DNA of 64,000 nucleotides from Chloroflexota bacterium (GTDB lineage Bacteria; Chloroflexota; Anaerolineae; Anaerolineales; Villigracilaceae). The position numbers were made by a program, and so were the translations under genes. Shown in pieces: positions 1-9,374 of the stretch. The notes beneath the pieces are model-generated. The model worked only from the letters and a program-made list of their open reading frames with translations. It made no database searches and was not told the origin of the DNA. The stretch lies in contig JACRLC010000016.1 in NCBI GenBank assembly GCA_016235425.1, forward strand, positions 106,672 to 170,671, read 5' to 3'. Each line of letters opens with the position of its first letter. Position 1 is the first letter of the stretch.

Positions 1-1
1 C

Positions 2-736
2 CAAAACGGACAGGACAACATGTGTCTCAACTGGCATTTGCTCGGCGAGACCATCCGCGGAACATACGCAGAATACGTCTGCGTGCCGGTTCGACAGCTT
101 TACAAACTGCCGGATGATTTTGACTTTCACAAGGCCGCCGCGGCCGCGCTGGTATATCAGACCGCGTGGCATTCGATGGTCAAGCGCGGGGGCGTGAAGG
201 CCGGTGAAACGGTGGCAATTGTCGGGGCGGGTGGAGGCGTGAATTCGTCCAGCATACAGATCGCGAAGTACCTCGGCGCGCGTGTCGTGGTGGTTGGGTC
301 AAATGCAGAGAAACTCAAGCAGGCCGAGTCCCTCGGCGCAGACGTCCTCATTGACCGGTCAAAAAATGAAGACTGGTCAAAGTCCATTTTTATCGCAACA
401 AACAAGCGCGGCGTGGATGCAATCGTGGATAACGTCGGTACGACTTTTCCGATGAGCCTGCGCGCCCTGCGAAAAGGCGGGCGTCTGCTGACGGTTGGCA
501 ACAGCGGCGGCCCGCGCTTCGAAATTGACAACCGCTATATTTTTGCTAAGCATCTTTCGATCATCGGCTCGACGATGAGCACGCTGGCAGACTTTGCCGA
601 AGTGATGGATTTGATCGTGGCGGGCAGGCTCGTGCCCGTGATTGACAGCACCTTCCCGCTCAAGGAAGCCGCCGCCGCGCAGGAACGCCTGTGGCACGGC
701 GAGCAATTTGGAAAGATCACACTGGATATTTCATAA
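2..736 (+). CDS. Zinc-type alcohol dehydrogenase / quinone oxidoreductase (5' end outside window)
   Basis: C-terminal 244 residues of a medium-chain dehydrogenase/reductase. The frame is open to the window edge and begins Q-N-G-Q-D-N-M-C, which fits the end of the structural-zinc loop where the fourth Cys follows a GxDNxC pattern, so the true start lies upstream. A Rossmann segment follows (AIVGAGGGV at about residues 73-81, then a beta strand RVVVVGS), with the C-terminal lobe ending in the usual KITLDIS-like tail. Family enzymes oxidise alcohols or reduce quinones/enones with NAD(P)H in the cytoplasm. The substrate cannot be told from sequence and no operon partner is visible. Confidence 0.85.
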   Translation, partial: QNGQDNMCLNWHLLGETIRGTYAEYVCVPVRQLYKLPDDFDFHKAAAAALVYQTAWHSMVKRGGVKAGETVAIVGAGGGVNSSSIQIAKYLGARVVVVGSNAEKLKQAESLGADVLIDRSKNEDWSKSIFIATNKRGVDAIVDNVGTTFPMSLRALRKGGRLLTVGNSGGPRFEIDNRYIFAKHLSIIGSTMSTLADFAEVMDLIVAGRLVPVIDSTFPLKEAAAAQERLWHGEQFGKITLDIS

Positions 737-768
737 CGCGGCTTTCAGCCGCAACCGAACCTGGCCGT

Positions 769-846
769 CATTGCGAGCGTTCTTTGCGAAGCAATCCCCT
801 TGCCTGCCAGGAGACTGCTTCGGGAAGAACACCCTCGCAGTGACGA
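769..846. repeat. Dispersed palindromic repeat, copy A
   Basis: Imperfect inverted repeat with left arm GTCATTGCGAGCG...GAAGCAATC and right arm with GACTGCTTCGG...TCGCAGTGAC. The same arms recur at 4945, 8116 (half), 8829 and 34343. Non-coding, lying between the dehydrogenase stop and the promoter of the next gene. Confidence 0.75.
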
Positions 847-861
847 CAAGAATCTTCGCGG

Positions 862-923
862 TTGACGTAGTTTTCACAGGGTAATACTATAAGTTGGTTG
901 GGCAACTAAACTGCCGAACCAAC
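862..923 (+). promoter_or_regulatory. Promoter and 5'-UTR hairpin of the GT-C gene
   Basis: TTGACG (862-867), 17-nt spacer, TACTAT (885-890). A 12-bp stem with one mismatch follows at 893-923 (GTTGGTT-GGGCA / TGCC-GAACCAAC) in the presumed leader, ending 12 nt before the ATG at 936. The hairpin could affect translation; that is inference. Confidence 0.5.
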
Positions 924-935
924 CATATTCGATAA

Positions 936-3017
936 ATGAATTTCATCAAACGCATTCCTCCTTTTGAGACCGCGCTGGTCGCAGTCATTCTTGTCATTCA
1001 CACATACGCGGCGTTATCGGATGCGTTCAACCTGCCGAACGCGTGGTTCACGCGCGATGACGCCTATTACTATTTCAAAGTCGCGCAGAACATCACGGAG
1101 GGATATGGCATCACGTTCGATGGCATCAACCCAACCAACGGTTACCACCCGCTGTGGATGCTGGTTTGCATTCCCATCTTTGCGCTGGCGCGCTTTGATT
1201 TGATTCTGCCCCTGCGTGTTCTTCTGATAGTGGTGGCAATCTTGAATGCGTGGACGGCCATGTTGATTTACCGCCTGGTCAGCCGCTCTCTTGCCCAGCC
1301 GATTGCGATGCTGGCCGCCGTGTTTTGGGCATTCAACGCTTACATCCATTACACCGTCTATGAGTTCGGGCTTGAGACTCCGCTTGCGGCGTTTGGAATT
1401 GTGCTTCTCATTTATTCCCTGTCCAAATTTGAATCGGCGTGGCGCACACAGCCTGTCCAGCCAAAACAGATTGCCGTTTTATCCATCATCGCAACGATCA
1501 TGATGTTCAGCCGCCTTGATCTTGTGTTTCTCGCGGCGATCGTTGGTTTGTGGATCGTCTTTCGCAAACATCCCCTGCGCTTCCTGCTCCCGCTGGATTT
1601 GGTCGCAATCTTTGCTTCAATGGTCGCTTCGTTCGCGTTGCGGACGGGTTTCCCCGGTTACAACTTGTATGTGGAAACGGCAGTGCTGGCAGGTTTGCTT
1701 GCGCTGGTCGTCAAAATTCCCGTCTTTTATTTTTTCAGTTTGTATGAACATCCGCGCTCGGTTCCTTTTTATCGCTCGATCACAAGGATTGCGCTGGCAA
1801 ATCTCACGGGCACAGTCCTTGTTTCCGCCATCCTTTTCACCCTCACGCAGACAGGCATCGCGCAAAGTTTTCCGCGCACGGCGTTGTTTTATGATTTCGG
1901 CATCACCTTTGCACTCATTCTCCTCGTGAGATTATCCGCGCTGTGGTTTGGCAATCGGAATGCGGACTTAAGTCCGCGCTCCGAAAATCCACTCGCTGAA
2001 CTAAAAAGCAAATGGAAAACATGGCTGGCAGACGGCACAATTTACTATGGCATTCTCGGCGGCGCACTGGCTGCTTACATGCTTTACAACAAGATCGCCT
2101 TCGGCACCTCCAGCCCTGTGAGCGGACAAATCAAACGTTGGTGGGGTTCCATCGTTGAAACCGCCTACGACGGCCCCGCCCCGAACTGGACTTCCTTTTT
2201 GGGCATCAGCTACCAGTGGATATACGACGCCTGGCAACCAGCCTCCAATCTCTTCCTGTGGATCGCGGGATACCTGCGGCCGCTTATCCGCGGCGCAAAC
2301 ACATTGGACGAGCGCTATTATCTTGCGATGTTTTCCATTGTTGTCATTGCACTGGTTATTCTTTTCATCAACCCCAGGCGCGTTCGAAATATTTTTACAA
2401 AACTTGGCCTCGTTCCATTGATCGCAGGCAGTGGCATACACATCCTTTCGTACACAACCACAGGCTACGCGGGCGCAAAGGAATGGTATTGGATCAGCCA
2501 GATGGTTCTCGTGACCCTGCTCGGCAGTGTCCTGCTCGACCTCATCACGCGTCCGCTTTTGAAAGCCCGTACCGGGCGCATTGCGCTGAATATCGCATCG
2601 GCACTCGCCAGTTTGTATCTCGTCTATTCTTTCGCTGATCAAGTCCGCGTTAGAATGCCGTACAATTACTTCCCGCCGGATAGGCCATTTATGGACGTGC
2701 TTCCCTTCCTCGAAGAAAACACACCTCCCGGCTCGGTCATCGGCATGACAGGTGGCGGCAACGTCGGTTACTTCATCCATGATCGAACCATCGTCAACAT
2801 GGACGGCCTGATCAACAGCTATGATTATTTCCTCGCGCTTCAAAGCGGCACAGCTCCCGTTTACCTCAAACAAAAAGGCATGGACATCGTCTTCGCCAAT
2901 CCGGGGTTATTGGCCCTCGCGCCTTACAACGGGCAGTTTGCGCCGTATCTCGAACGCTTCGGTGGCTATGGCGGAAAAGCCTTGCTGTATCTCTTAGAGG
3001 AGCCTAAGTATCGATGA
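936..3017 (+). CDS. GT-C fold membrane glycosyltransferase-like protein
   Basis: 693-residue polytopic membrane protein with about a dozen hydrophobic segments. The first extracytoplasmic loop holds FTRDDAYYYF, with the Asp41-Asp42 pair expected of lipid-linked-sugar-dependent GT-C enzymes (PMT/ArnT-like), followed by a GYG-ITFDG-NPTNGYHPLW stretch typical of bacterial members. A soluble domain lies near the C-terminus (about 590-690). Such proteins transfer a sugar from a polyprenyl phosphate to protein or lipid outside the membrane; acceptor and donor are unknown here. The stop overlaps the next ATG by 4 nt, so the two are probably co-translated. Confidence 0.75.
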   Translation: MNFIKRIPPFETALVAVILVIHTYAALSDAFNLPNAWFTRDDAYYYFKVAQNITEGYGITFDGINPTNGYHPLWMLVCIPIFALARFDLILPLRVLLIVVAILNAWTAMLIYRLVSRSLAQPIAMLAAVFWAFNAYIHYTVYEFGLETPLAAFGIVLLIYSLSKFESAWRTQPVQPKQIAVLSIIATIMMFSRLDLVFLAAIVGLWIVFRKHPLRFLLPLDLVAIFASMVASFALRTGFPGYNLYVETAVLAGLLALVVKIPVFYFFSLYEHPRSVPFYRSITRIALANLTGTVLVSAILFTLTQTGIAQSFPRTALFYDFGITFALILLVRLSALWFGNRNADLSPRSENPLAELKSKWKTWLADGTIYYGILGGALAAYMLYNKIAFGTSSPVSGQIKRWWGSIVETAYDGPAPNWTSFLGISYQWIYDAWQPASNLFLWIAGYLRPLIRGANTLDERYYLAMFSIVVIALVILFINPRRVRNIFTKLGLVPLIAGSGIHILSYTTTGYAGAKEWYWISQMVLVTLLGSVLLDLITRPLLKARTGRIALNIASALASLYLVYSFADQVRVRMPYNYFPPDRPFMDVLPFLEENTPPGSVIGMTGGGNVGYFIHDRTIVNMDGLINSYDYFLALQSGTAPVYLKQKGMDIVFANPGLLALAPYNGQFAPYLERFGGYGGKALLYLLEEPKYR

Positions 3018-3430
3018 GCAAACGTCCCTTCGGTGTAACCCTGTCACTGTGGCTGGTGTTATTCCTAACAGTATGGAACGGGTTTCGCCTGTGGACAGCC
3101 ATCGCATGGCGTGACGTATTGAATGAGTTTGCAGTGCGGCCAGGCCCAATTATCACGGCAATCAGCGGCGCATTCTGGCTGGTGACTGGCAGTATCCTGT
3201 TGTGGGGCATTTTGCTGAAAAAAGCATGGGCGGGGAAAATGCTGATCGGAGCCGCGGCAGGTTACTCGGTCTGGTATTGGAGCGAGAGACTGGTTTGGCA
3301 GGAACCGCGTCAAAACTGGCCGTTCGCTGTTATATTGAATCTGATCCTGCTTGTCTTCATCTTCTTGACAACCAAATCATTGACGAGAGAGGCCTATGAT
3401 CGAAAAGTCGAAAATCCACGAGTTGAATGA
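3014..3430 (+). CDS. Small integral membrane protein, function unknown
   Basis: 138 residues with about four hydrophobic segments (roughly 8-28, 45-67, 70-90, 100-120). I do not recognise a family. It starts in an ATGA overlap with the glycosyltransferase-like gene and its 3' end overlaps the carboxyltransferase gene by 35 nt, so it is probably translated as part of that message. The tail after residue 120 is charged. Confidence 0.65.
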   Translation: MSKRPFGVTLSLWLVLFLTVWNGFRLWTAIAWRDVLNEFAVRPGPIITAISGAFWLVTGSILLWGILLKKAWAGKMLIGAAAGYSVWYWSERLVWQEPRQNWPFAVILNLILLVFIFLTTKSLTREAYDRKVENPRVE

Positions 3431-4943
3431 ACTAAAGTCACAATCACGCATGGGCGGGGGCTCGGAACGAATCGAAGCACAGCACAAAAAGGGGCGCCTG
3501 ACCGCGCGCGAGCGCCTCGATTTACTGCTCGACAAAGGCTCCTTCCGCGAAGTGGACCCATTCGTCGTGCATCGCACGCATGACTTTGACCTGGACAAAC
3601 AAAAATTCATGAGCGACTCAGTTGTAACGGGCTGGGGCACGATTGACGGGCGGCTCGTGTACGTGTTCTCACAGGATTTCACTGTTTTCGGCGGGAGCCT
3701 GGGCGAAGTCCATGCCGAAAAGATTTGCAAGATCATGGACATGGCAATGAAGAACGGCGCGCCGCTGATCGGCCTGAACGATTCGGGCGGCGCGCGCATT
3801 CAGGAGGGTGTGGTTGCCCTCGGCGGATATGCGGATATTTTCCTTCGCAACACCATGGCATCCGGTGTGATCCCGCAAATCTCGGCCATCATGGGGCCCT
3901 GCGCGGGCGGCGCGGTTTACTCACCGGCGTTGACCGATTTTATTTTCATGACGCGAAGCACCTCCTACATGTTCGTCACCGGGCCGGATGTGGTCAAGAC
4001 GGTGACACACGAGGAAGTGACGCAGGAGGAACTCGGCGGCGCAAGTGTGCACTCCGAAAAATCGGGCGTCTGCCACGTGGCCGCGGATAGCGAAGCGGAT
4101 ACGCTCTACCTGATCCGCAAACTGCTCGGATACCTGCCGCAAAACAACATGGAAGACGCGCCCTTCGTCAATGGCGACGATCCGCTTCGCATGGAGGAAG
4201 CCTTGAATTCCATCGTGCCGGATGATCCCAACAAGCCGTACGATATCAAGGATGTCATCGGCCTGATCGTGGACAACGGACAGTTCTACGAAATCCATGA
4301 AAATTATGCGCTGAACATTGTCGTCGGTTTTGCGCGGCTGGGCGGGCACTCCATCGGCATCATCGCCAACCAGCCGGCCATGCTGGCGGGCGTACTGGAT
4401 ATTGACGCATCCGAGAAAGCGGCGCGCTTCGTGCGTTTCTGCGACTCGTTCAACATTCCCATCCTCACCTTCGTGGATGTTCCGGGCTTCCTGCCCGGGA
4501 CAAACCAGGAGCATCACGGCATCATCCGCTCCGGCGCGAAATTGCTGTATGCGTATTGCGAAGCGACCGTGCCAAAACTAACCGTCATCACCCGCAAGGC
4601 TTATGGCGGCGCGTACGACGTGATGTCGAGCAAGCACATCCGCGGCGACGTAAATCTCGCCTGGCCTACCGCCGAGATCGCCGTCATGGGCCCGGACGGC
4701 GCGGTGAACATCATCTTCCGCAAGGAACTGGAAAAAGCCAAAGACCCGGTCAAGAAGAAGGCCGAGCTTGTGGCAGATTACAAGGATAAATTCGCCAATC
4801 CTTATGTTGCGGCGGCGCGCGGATACGTGGACGACGTGATCGAGCCAAAGGAGACCCGTCCGCGCCTGATCAACGCGCTGGAAATGTTGAGCAATAAGCG
4901 CGATGCAAACCCGGCGAAGAAGCACGGGAATATTCCGCTATAG
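3396..4943 (+). CDS. Acyl-CoA carboxylase carboxyltransferase (beta) subunit, PccB/MmdA family
   Basis: 515 residues, the usual length of propionyl/acetyl-CoA carboxylase beta chains in which both crotonase-like halves are fused. Visible marks are the N-terminal GGG-E-R-I-x-x-QH...K-LTARERLD motif, the [11 protein letters not shown] loop, the oxyanion loop [16 protein letters not shown], and in the C-terminal half [11 protein letters not shown] and [11 protein letters not shown]. It transfers CO2 from carboxybiotin to an acyl-CoA in the cytoplasm. With the biotin carboxylase at 5080 and the carrier at 6650 it makes a complete acyl-CoA carboxylase. Sequence alone does not separate propionyl-CoA, acetyl-CoA or a decarboxylase role. 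Confidence 0.92.
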   Translation: MIEKSKIHELNELKSQSRMGGGSERIEAQHKKGRLTARERLDLLLDKGSFREVDPFVVHRTHDFDLDKQKFMSDSVVTGWGTIDGRLVYVFSQDFTVFGGSLGEVHAEKICKIMDMAMKNGAPLIGLNDSGGARIQEGVVALGGYADIFLRNTMASGVIPQISAIMGPCAGGAVYSPALTDFIFMTRSTSYMFVTGPDVVKTVTHEEVTQEELGGASVHSEKSGVCHVAADSEADTLYLIRKLLGYLPQNNMEDAPFVNGDDPLRMEEALNSIVPDDPNKPYDIKDVIGLIVDNGQFYEIHENYALNIVVGFARLGGHSIGIIANQPAMLAGVLDIDASEKAARFVRFCDSFNIPILTFVDVPGFLPGTNQEHHGIIRSGAKLLYAYCEATVPKLTVITRKAYGGAYDVMSSKHIRGDVNLAWPTAEIAVMGPDGAVNIIFRKELEKAKDPVKKKAELVADYKDKFANPYVAAARGYVDDVIEPKETRPRLINALEMLSNKRDANPAKKHGNIPL

Positions 4944-4944
4944 C

Positions 4945-5066
4945 CATGTCATTGCGAGCGCAAGCCGCGAAGCAATCTCCCGTTAAGTGAGAATATCCCG
5001 TTCAGGATTTCGCACTGTTTAATAGGGGATTGCTTCGTCGCTGCGAACGCTCCTCGCAATGACATG
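4945..5066. repeat. Dispersed palindromic repeat, copy B
   Basis: About 122 bp with terminal inverted repeats CATGTCATTGCGAGCG / CCTCGCAATGACATG and inner arms CGAAGCAATCTCCC / GGGGATTGCTTCG. It fills the gap between the carboxyltransferase and biotin carboxylase genes, so it is probably transcribed as a long hairpin within the operon. Confidence 0.85.
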
Positions 5067-5079
5067 AAAATGAGGTGTC

Positions 5080-6588
5080 ATGTTCAAAAAAGTTTTAGTA
5101 GCTAATCGCGGTGAGATTGCCGTCCGCATTATTCGTGCCTGCCGTGAGCTGGGCATGGAAACGGTTGCGGTCTTCTCGGAAGCAGACCGTAACGCCCTGC
5201 ACGTCCGTTATGCGGATGAAGCCTACCTGCTTGGGCCGGCGCCTTCGCGCGAGTCGTATCTGCGCGCAGATAAAATTTTCGAGGTTGCGCGCAAATCCGG
5301 TGCGGACGCGATCCACCCCGGCTATGGGTTTTTAGCGGAGCGCGAAGATTTCGCGGAAAAATGTGCGGAGGCAGGCATCAAATTCATCGGCCCCAAGGCT
5401 TCGTCCATTGCGGCGATGGGTGACAAAGCCGAAGCGCGTGCGACCGTCATCAAGGCCGGCGTTCCCGTTGTCCCGGGCACCGAAGACGTGGGCAACATGA
5501 CCAACGAGCAACTGCTCGCAAAAGCGCCGCTGATCGGTTTCCCCCTTCTGATCAAAGCGACCGCGGGCGGCGGCGGAAAAGGCATGAGGGAGGTCAAAAG
5601 CCTCGAGGAAATGCCGGCCCTCCTCCAGTCCGCGCGACGCGAGGCTGAATCCTCCTTTGGCGATGGAAACGTCTATCTTGAAAAATTGGTCGAGGGCGCG
5701 CGCCACATCGAATTTCAAATCCTGGCCGATTCCCACGGCAACGTCGTCCATCTCGGCGAACGCGAATGTTCCATCCAGCGCCGCCACCAGAAACTGCTCG
5801 AAGAAGCGCCTTCGCCTTTCCTCAGCGAAGAACTTCGACAGAAAATGGGCAGTGTGGCCGTCAAAGCCGCGCAAGCCGTGGACTACGTCAACGCGGGCAC
5901 AATTGAATTTTTAGTGGACAAGGATGAGAATTATTATTTCCTTGAGATGAACACCCGCCTGCAAGTGGAACATCCCGTGACGGAAATGGCAACGGGCATT
6001 GACATCGTCGCCGAACAGATACGCATCGCGCGGGGCCGACAGTTGTCTTACGCGCAAGAGCAGATTCGCTTCAACGGGCATGCCATCGAATGCCGCGTCA
6101 ATGCGGAGGATCCGTTTAATGGATTCATGCCTTCGACCGGACGCATCACCCACTCCCTGCTCCCCACCGGCCCCGGTGTGCGCGTGGATACGGGTGTGTA
6201 TCCCGGCTTCGAGATCACGCCGTTCTATGACCCGATGATCGCCAAGCTGATCGTCTGGGGCGAGACGCGCGCGCAGGCCATCCTTCGCATGAGACGCGCG
6301 CTGGAGGAATATCGCATCGTCGGTGTGCGGACGAACATCCCCTTCCACCAAACGTTGATGGACTCGCACCGTTTCATGGGCGGCCAGTTCGATACGCGCT
6401 TCGTGGAGGAACGCTTCACGATGAACGACTCTGCGGAGAGAGATGCCACCAGCGCGGAGATTGCGGCAATCCTGGCAACGCTCGTGGCTCACCAGGAAAG
6501 CGAACGCTCAGCGCACATTGTCCGCCGCGGGGAACGCGACACGAGCAACTGGAAGTGGGTTGGCCGCTGGGAACGAATGCACCGGTAG
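5080..6588 (+). CDS. accC: Biotin carboxylase subunit of acyl-CoA carboxylase
   Basis: 502 residues. The N-terminal domain begins FKKVLVANRGEIAVRIIRAC, the ATP-grasp glycine loop GGGGKGM lies near residues 165-171, and the catalytic/ATP segment is EMNTRLQVEHPVTE. The C-terminal domain includes the conserved NGHAIECRVNAEDP. The protein carboxylates biotin on the carrier protein with ATP and bicarbonate. GAGGTG precedes the ATG. About 50 extra C-terminal residues beyond the core domain are of unknown use. The carrier gene follows after a 61-nt repetitive gap. Confidence 0.95.
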   Translation: MFKKVLVANRGEIAVRIIRACRELGMETVAVFSEADRNALHVRYADEAYLLGPAPSRESYLRADKIFEVARKSGADAIHPGYGFLAEREDFAEKCAEAGIKFIGPKASSIAAMGDKAEARATVIKAGVPVVPGTEDVGNMTNEQLLAKAPLIGFPLLIKATAGGGGKGMREVKSLEEMPALLQSARREAESSFGDGNVYLEKLVEGARHIEFQILADSHGNVVHLGERECSIQRRHQKLLEEAPSPFLSEELRQKMGSVAVKAAQAVDYVNAGTIEFLVDKDENYYFLEMNTRLQVEHPVTEMATGIDIVAEQIRIARGRQLSYAQEQIRFNGHAIECRVNAEDPFNGFMPSTGRITHSLLPTGPGVRVDTGVYPGFEITPFYDPMIAKLIVWGETRAQAILRMRRALEEYRIVGVRTNIPFHQTLMDSHRFMGGQFDTRFVEERFTMNDSAERDATSAEIAAILATLVAHQESERSAHIVRRGERDTSNWKWVGRWERMHR

Positions 6589-6640
6589 CGATTTACGATT
6601 TACGATTTTGGATTTTCGATTGACGATTAGCGATTAAGGA
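6589..6640. repeat. Degenerate CGATT(T)A tandem repeat
   Basis: Around seven imperfect units of CGATTTA / CGATTTTGGATTTT-type sequence fill the gap between accC and the biotin carrier gene. The last unit runs into the AAGGA ribosome binding site of the carrier gene. Confidence 0.6.
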
Positions 6641-6649
6641 TTGCGGACG

Positions 6650-7147
6650 ATGAAATACATCACAACGATTGAAAGCCAGGAATTTGAAGTCGAAGTCATT
6701 GACGAGCGCCACATCCGCATCGGTGAGCGCCTGATCGAGGTGGACTTCGAAGCGGTCAGCGGCCAGCCGGTATTTTCGTTGATCGTAGACGGCAGGTCTT
6801 ACGAATCATTTGTCTACCCCGGCGATGAAGATTGGGAAGTGCTGTTACACGGACGGCAATACCAGGTCAAGGTGGAGGATGAGCGCGAGAAACGCCTGCG
6901 CGCCGCGGCAGGCGGAGGCGTGGCCGAAACAGGCGAATTCCATTTGAAAGCGCCGATGCCGGGGCTGGTGGTCGCGACTCCGGTCAGCGAGGGGCAGGAA
7001 GTGAAAAAGGGACAGGTAATCCTGATCCTTGAGTCGATGAAGATGCAGAACGAACTCAAAGCGCCGCGCGATGGAGTCGTGGGACGCGTGCGCGTGAAGG
7101 CTGGCGAGAGCGTGGAGCAGAAACAGAGGCTGTTGAGTTTGCATTGA
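6650..7147 (+). CDS. Biotin carboxyl carrier protein of acyl-CoA carboxylase
   Basis: 165 residues. The C-terminal biotinyl domain carries ESMKMQNEL, with biotinyl-Lys at residue 131, and the upstream APMPG loop. The N-terminal ~85 residues form a separate beta-rich region ending in charged K-V-E-D-E-R-E-K. I prefer the ATG at 6650, 9 nt after AAGGA, over an in-frame TTG at 6641 that directly abuts the ribosome site. It shuttles carboxybiotin between the two enzymes encoded upstream. Confidence 0.92.
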   Translation: MKYITTIESQEFEVEVIDERHIRIGERLIEVDFEAVSGQPVFSLIVDGRSYESFVYPGDEDWEVLLHGRQYQVKVEDEREKRLRAAAGGGVAETGEFHLKAPMPGLVVATPVSEGQEVKKGQVILILESMKMQNELKAPRDGVVGRVRVKAGESVEQKQRLLSLH

Positions 7148-7173
7148 GTGATGGCTGGCGAACAGTGAACAGT

Positions 7174-7776
7174 ATGCAGGAAATTGAAGCCAAGTTTTAC
7201 GTGAATGAACTAACGCAAATTGAGGCGCGCCTTCGGAACCTGGGGGCGCGTTTGATCCAGCCGCGCACGCACGAAGCCAACCTCCGTTTCGACACGCCGA
7301 ATCACGATTTGCGCCGCGAAGGCCGCGTGTTGAGATTGCGGCAGGACGATAAAGCCCGCATGACTTATAAAGGCGCAAGCCAAAAGGATGAAGGCGTCTT
7401 GAGCCGCGTCGAGATCGAATTTATCGTTGATGATTTTGAAAGCGCAAAACTTTTTCTTGAATCGCTCGGCTACGAGCGGTTATTGTTCTACGAAAAATAC
7501 CGCACCACCTACGAGTTGGACAGCACGCACGTCATGCTCGACGAATTACCCATTGGAAATTTCATCGAAATCGAAGGAAAGGGCATCCCATCCATTCAAG
7601 CCGGCGCCGGGCAGATTGGCTTGAATTGGAATGCGGCTGTTGCCGCAAGTTACTCCGCCTTGTTTGACCGCGTTCGCAAGGCACAAAAATTGAACGTCAG
7701 GGATTTGAGTTTCGAGAACTTCCAGGGGCTGAGAATTTCGCAGGATGACCTGGGTGTCCAACCTGCGGATTTGTGA
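7174..7776 (+). CDS. CYTH-domain protein (class IV adenylate cyclase / triphosphatase-like)
   Basis: 200 residues. The signature ExExK lies at the very start (MQEIEAKF), followed by basic and acidic beta strands of a CYTH tunnel (LRFDT, GRVLRLRQD, RMTYKG, RVEIEF, EIEG). Family members bind triphosphates and metal ions, acting as adenylate cyclase CyaB, thiamine triphosphatase or inorganic triphosphatase; the substrate here is unknown. ATG 7174 puts ExExK at the N-terminus; upstream TTG/GTG codons would add residues without family support. It lies 26 nt after the biotin carrier stop. Confidence 0.85.
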   Translation: MQEIEAKFYVNELTQIEARLRNLGARLIQPRTHEANLRFDTPNHDLRREGRVLRLRQDDKARMTYKGASQKDEGVLSRVEIEFIVDDFESAKLFLESLGYERLLFYEKYRTTYELDSTHVMLDELPIGNFIEIEGKGIPSIQAGAGQIGLNWNAAVAASYSALFDRVRKAQKLNVRDLSFENFQGLRISQDDLGVQPADL

Positions 7777-8153
7777 AATTCACCTTACGCAGGAGTAAGT
7801 CCACAGCGAAAAAGAGCAAAGAAACAAGACCTCAGCCGCGAATGACACCCTGGACTGTCCGTCCAGGACAGGCTTGCACGTTTGCCCAATTTACCGCTTT
7901 GGCTCCTGATTGCATCGGGCTTCGTTGTCTCATGCCAACTCGCCCTGCCTCGCGGCCTCTTATCGGGTTTGTGTTCCTCAAACTGCAAGTTTGCTTCCGG
8001 CTTCATCCAGACCTCACCTCACGATGACGCCCTTGCCTTCCACTAATGGTTGGTGCAATCAATCTCCATAAGGGTCTTTCACCCTTTGGTCAACGCTCAT
8101 GCTGGGCGCACATGCGAGATGCTTCGCTCCGCTCGCAATGACATCACACTCAT
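7777..8153. other. Gap without a convincing gene; half copy of the dispersed palindrome
   Basis: Open frames here have no ribosome site and no recognisable family. The end (8116-8144) is a half copy of the palindromic repeat family (GCTTCGCTCCGCTCGCAATGACAT), placed 10 nt before the PlsC-like ATG. A CCTCAGCCGCG piece (about 7833) recurs near 43760. Confidence 0.5.
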
Positions 8154-8828
8154 ATGAATCCCATCCACTGGTTTGTCAACTTTGTCATCCGCGTATACAC
8201 ACGCATCACCTGCCGCATCGACGCGCCTGACTTGCAGCAAAAAGTCCCCATGCAGGGACCGCTCATTGTCATCACCAATCACACGGGTCAAATTGAAGTG
8301 CCGCTGTTGTTCGCGCATCTGCAACCGCGCAAGATGACAGGCTGGGCAAAAATCGAAACCTGGGACAACTGGTTCCTGAACTGGGTCTTCAATCTCTGGC
8401 AAATTATCCCCGTCCGCCGCGGCGAAGCGGACATGAACGCGCTCAAGAAGGCTCTGCAAGCGTTGAAAGATGGCTGCATCTTTGGTCTCGCGCCCGAAGG
8501 CACGCGCAACAAGACAGGCCGACTGCGCCGCGCGCTCCCCGGTGCGGTGATTGTCGCGTTTCACTCAGGTGCGCCGATCCTGCCGATTGTCCATTGGGGC
8601 GGGGAAAAATATCTCAGCAACCTCAAACGCTTCAAACGCACCGATTTTCACATCCGCGTGGGTGAACCGTTCAAGATAAACACGAATGGCGTGAAAGTGA
8701 CAGGTGAAATCCGCCAGGAAATCGTGGACGATATGATGTATCGCCTTGCGTCCATGCTGCCAGAGGAGTATCGCGGGGAATATTCAGATTTGGGTAAGGC
8801 GACGGGGAAGTATATAAAGCCAACATGA
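8154..8828 (+). CDS. 1-acyl-glycerol-3-phosphate acyltransferase-like protein (PlsC family)
   Basis: 224 residues. Motif I is ITNHTGQIEVP, so the usual catalytic HX4D reads HX4E (His43 region). Motif II-like IIPVRRGEAD and motif III APEGTRNKTGRLRRALPG are clear, and a proline motif ILPIVHWGG follows. Family enzymes acylate lysophosphatidic acid at the inner membrane face. The Asp-to-Glu change could lower or change activity. It follows the half palindrome and is directly followed by palindrome copy D. Confidence 0.85.
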   Translation: MNPIHWFVNFVIRVYTRITCRIDAPDLQQKVPMQGPLIVITNHTGQIEVPLLFAHLQPRKMTGWAKIETWDNWFLNWVFNLWQIIPVRRGEADMNALKKALQALKDGCIFGLAPEGTRNKTGRLRRALPGAVIVAFHSGAPILPIVHWGGEKYLSNLKRFKRTDFHIRVGEPFKINTNGVKVTGEIRQEIVDDMMYRLASMLPEEYRGEYSDLGKATGKYIKPT

Positions 8829-8942
8829 ATGTCATTGCGAGCAACAGCGAAGCAATCCCCCATTTAACGGAAGAATCTCATCAAGAGTTTTACCGTTTAA
8901 ACGGGGATTGCTTCGGCGGAAGAACACCGCCTCGCAATGACA
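8829..8942. repeat. Dispersed palindromic repeat, copy D
   Basis: ATGTCATTGCGAGC...GAAGCAATCCCCC on the left and GGGGATTGCTTCGG...CCTCGCAATGACAT on the right, with a 40-bp centre that itself pairs partly (CCATTTAACG / CCGTTTAAACG). It lies between convergent genes and may serve as a two-way terminator. Confidence 0.85.
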
Positions 8943-8945
8943 TGG

Positions 8946-9374
8946 TTAAAACTTATAAATATACGCGTTTGTTTCCCGCTTCTTAAACCCCATCCGAACA
9001 TACAGCCGATTTGCCGCCTCCCGCATGGGATTGGAGGTGAGCGCCAGATGCGCGGCGCCTTTTTCTTTGGCAATCTCCAAGGCACGGCGCATTAATGCTT
9101 CGCCAATTCCCTGCCCACGCGCGGACTTGTCCACGACGACATCTTCGATGATGGAGCGAATACCTGTCGGCACGCGGTACACCGTCAGCGAGAGCGCACC
9201 GACGATGGAAGAGTCGTCGGCGCGGGCGATTAGGAGGGTGGATGATTCTGATTTAACGAGAGCAGCCAAATCGGTCAGGGAAGGAGGCGGGTTATTTTTG
9301 GTCAGTTGAGGGACGAGGCGCTGGAACGCGTCAAATAGCTCGCCGTCCGCCTCAGCCGCGATTTCAATCCACAT
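8946..9374 (-). CDS. GNAT-family N-acetyltransferase
   Basis: 142 residues. The acetyl-CoA loop is VVDKSARGQGIGEALMRRAL (Q/RxxGxG/A motif), preceded by an IEDVVV strand and followed by LALTSNPMREAANRLYVRMGFKK, the C-terminal GNAT helix and strand. The substrate is unknown. Its start overlaps the end of the upstream phosphatidylcholine-synthase-like gene by 11 nt, so the two are co-transcribed. Confidence 0.88.
   Translation of the reverse strand: MWIEIAAEADGELFDAFQRLVPQLTKNNPPPSLTDLAALVKSESSTLLIARADDSSIVGALSLTVYRVPTGIRSIIEDVVVDKSARGQGIGEALMRRALEIAKEKGAAHLALTSNPMREAANRLYVRMGFKKRETNAYIYKF

Noticed and set aside
2001..2873. 290-codon minus-strand frame opposite the GT-C gene
   Set aside because: Charged, Cys- and His-rich shadow translation with no family, against a clear membrane protein on the plus strand.
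7773..8027. 84-codon frame after the CYTH gene
   Set aside because: No ribosome site, no family, and low-complexity basic composition; treated as non-coding.
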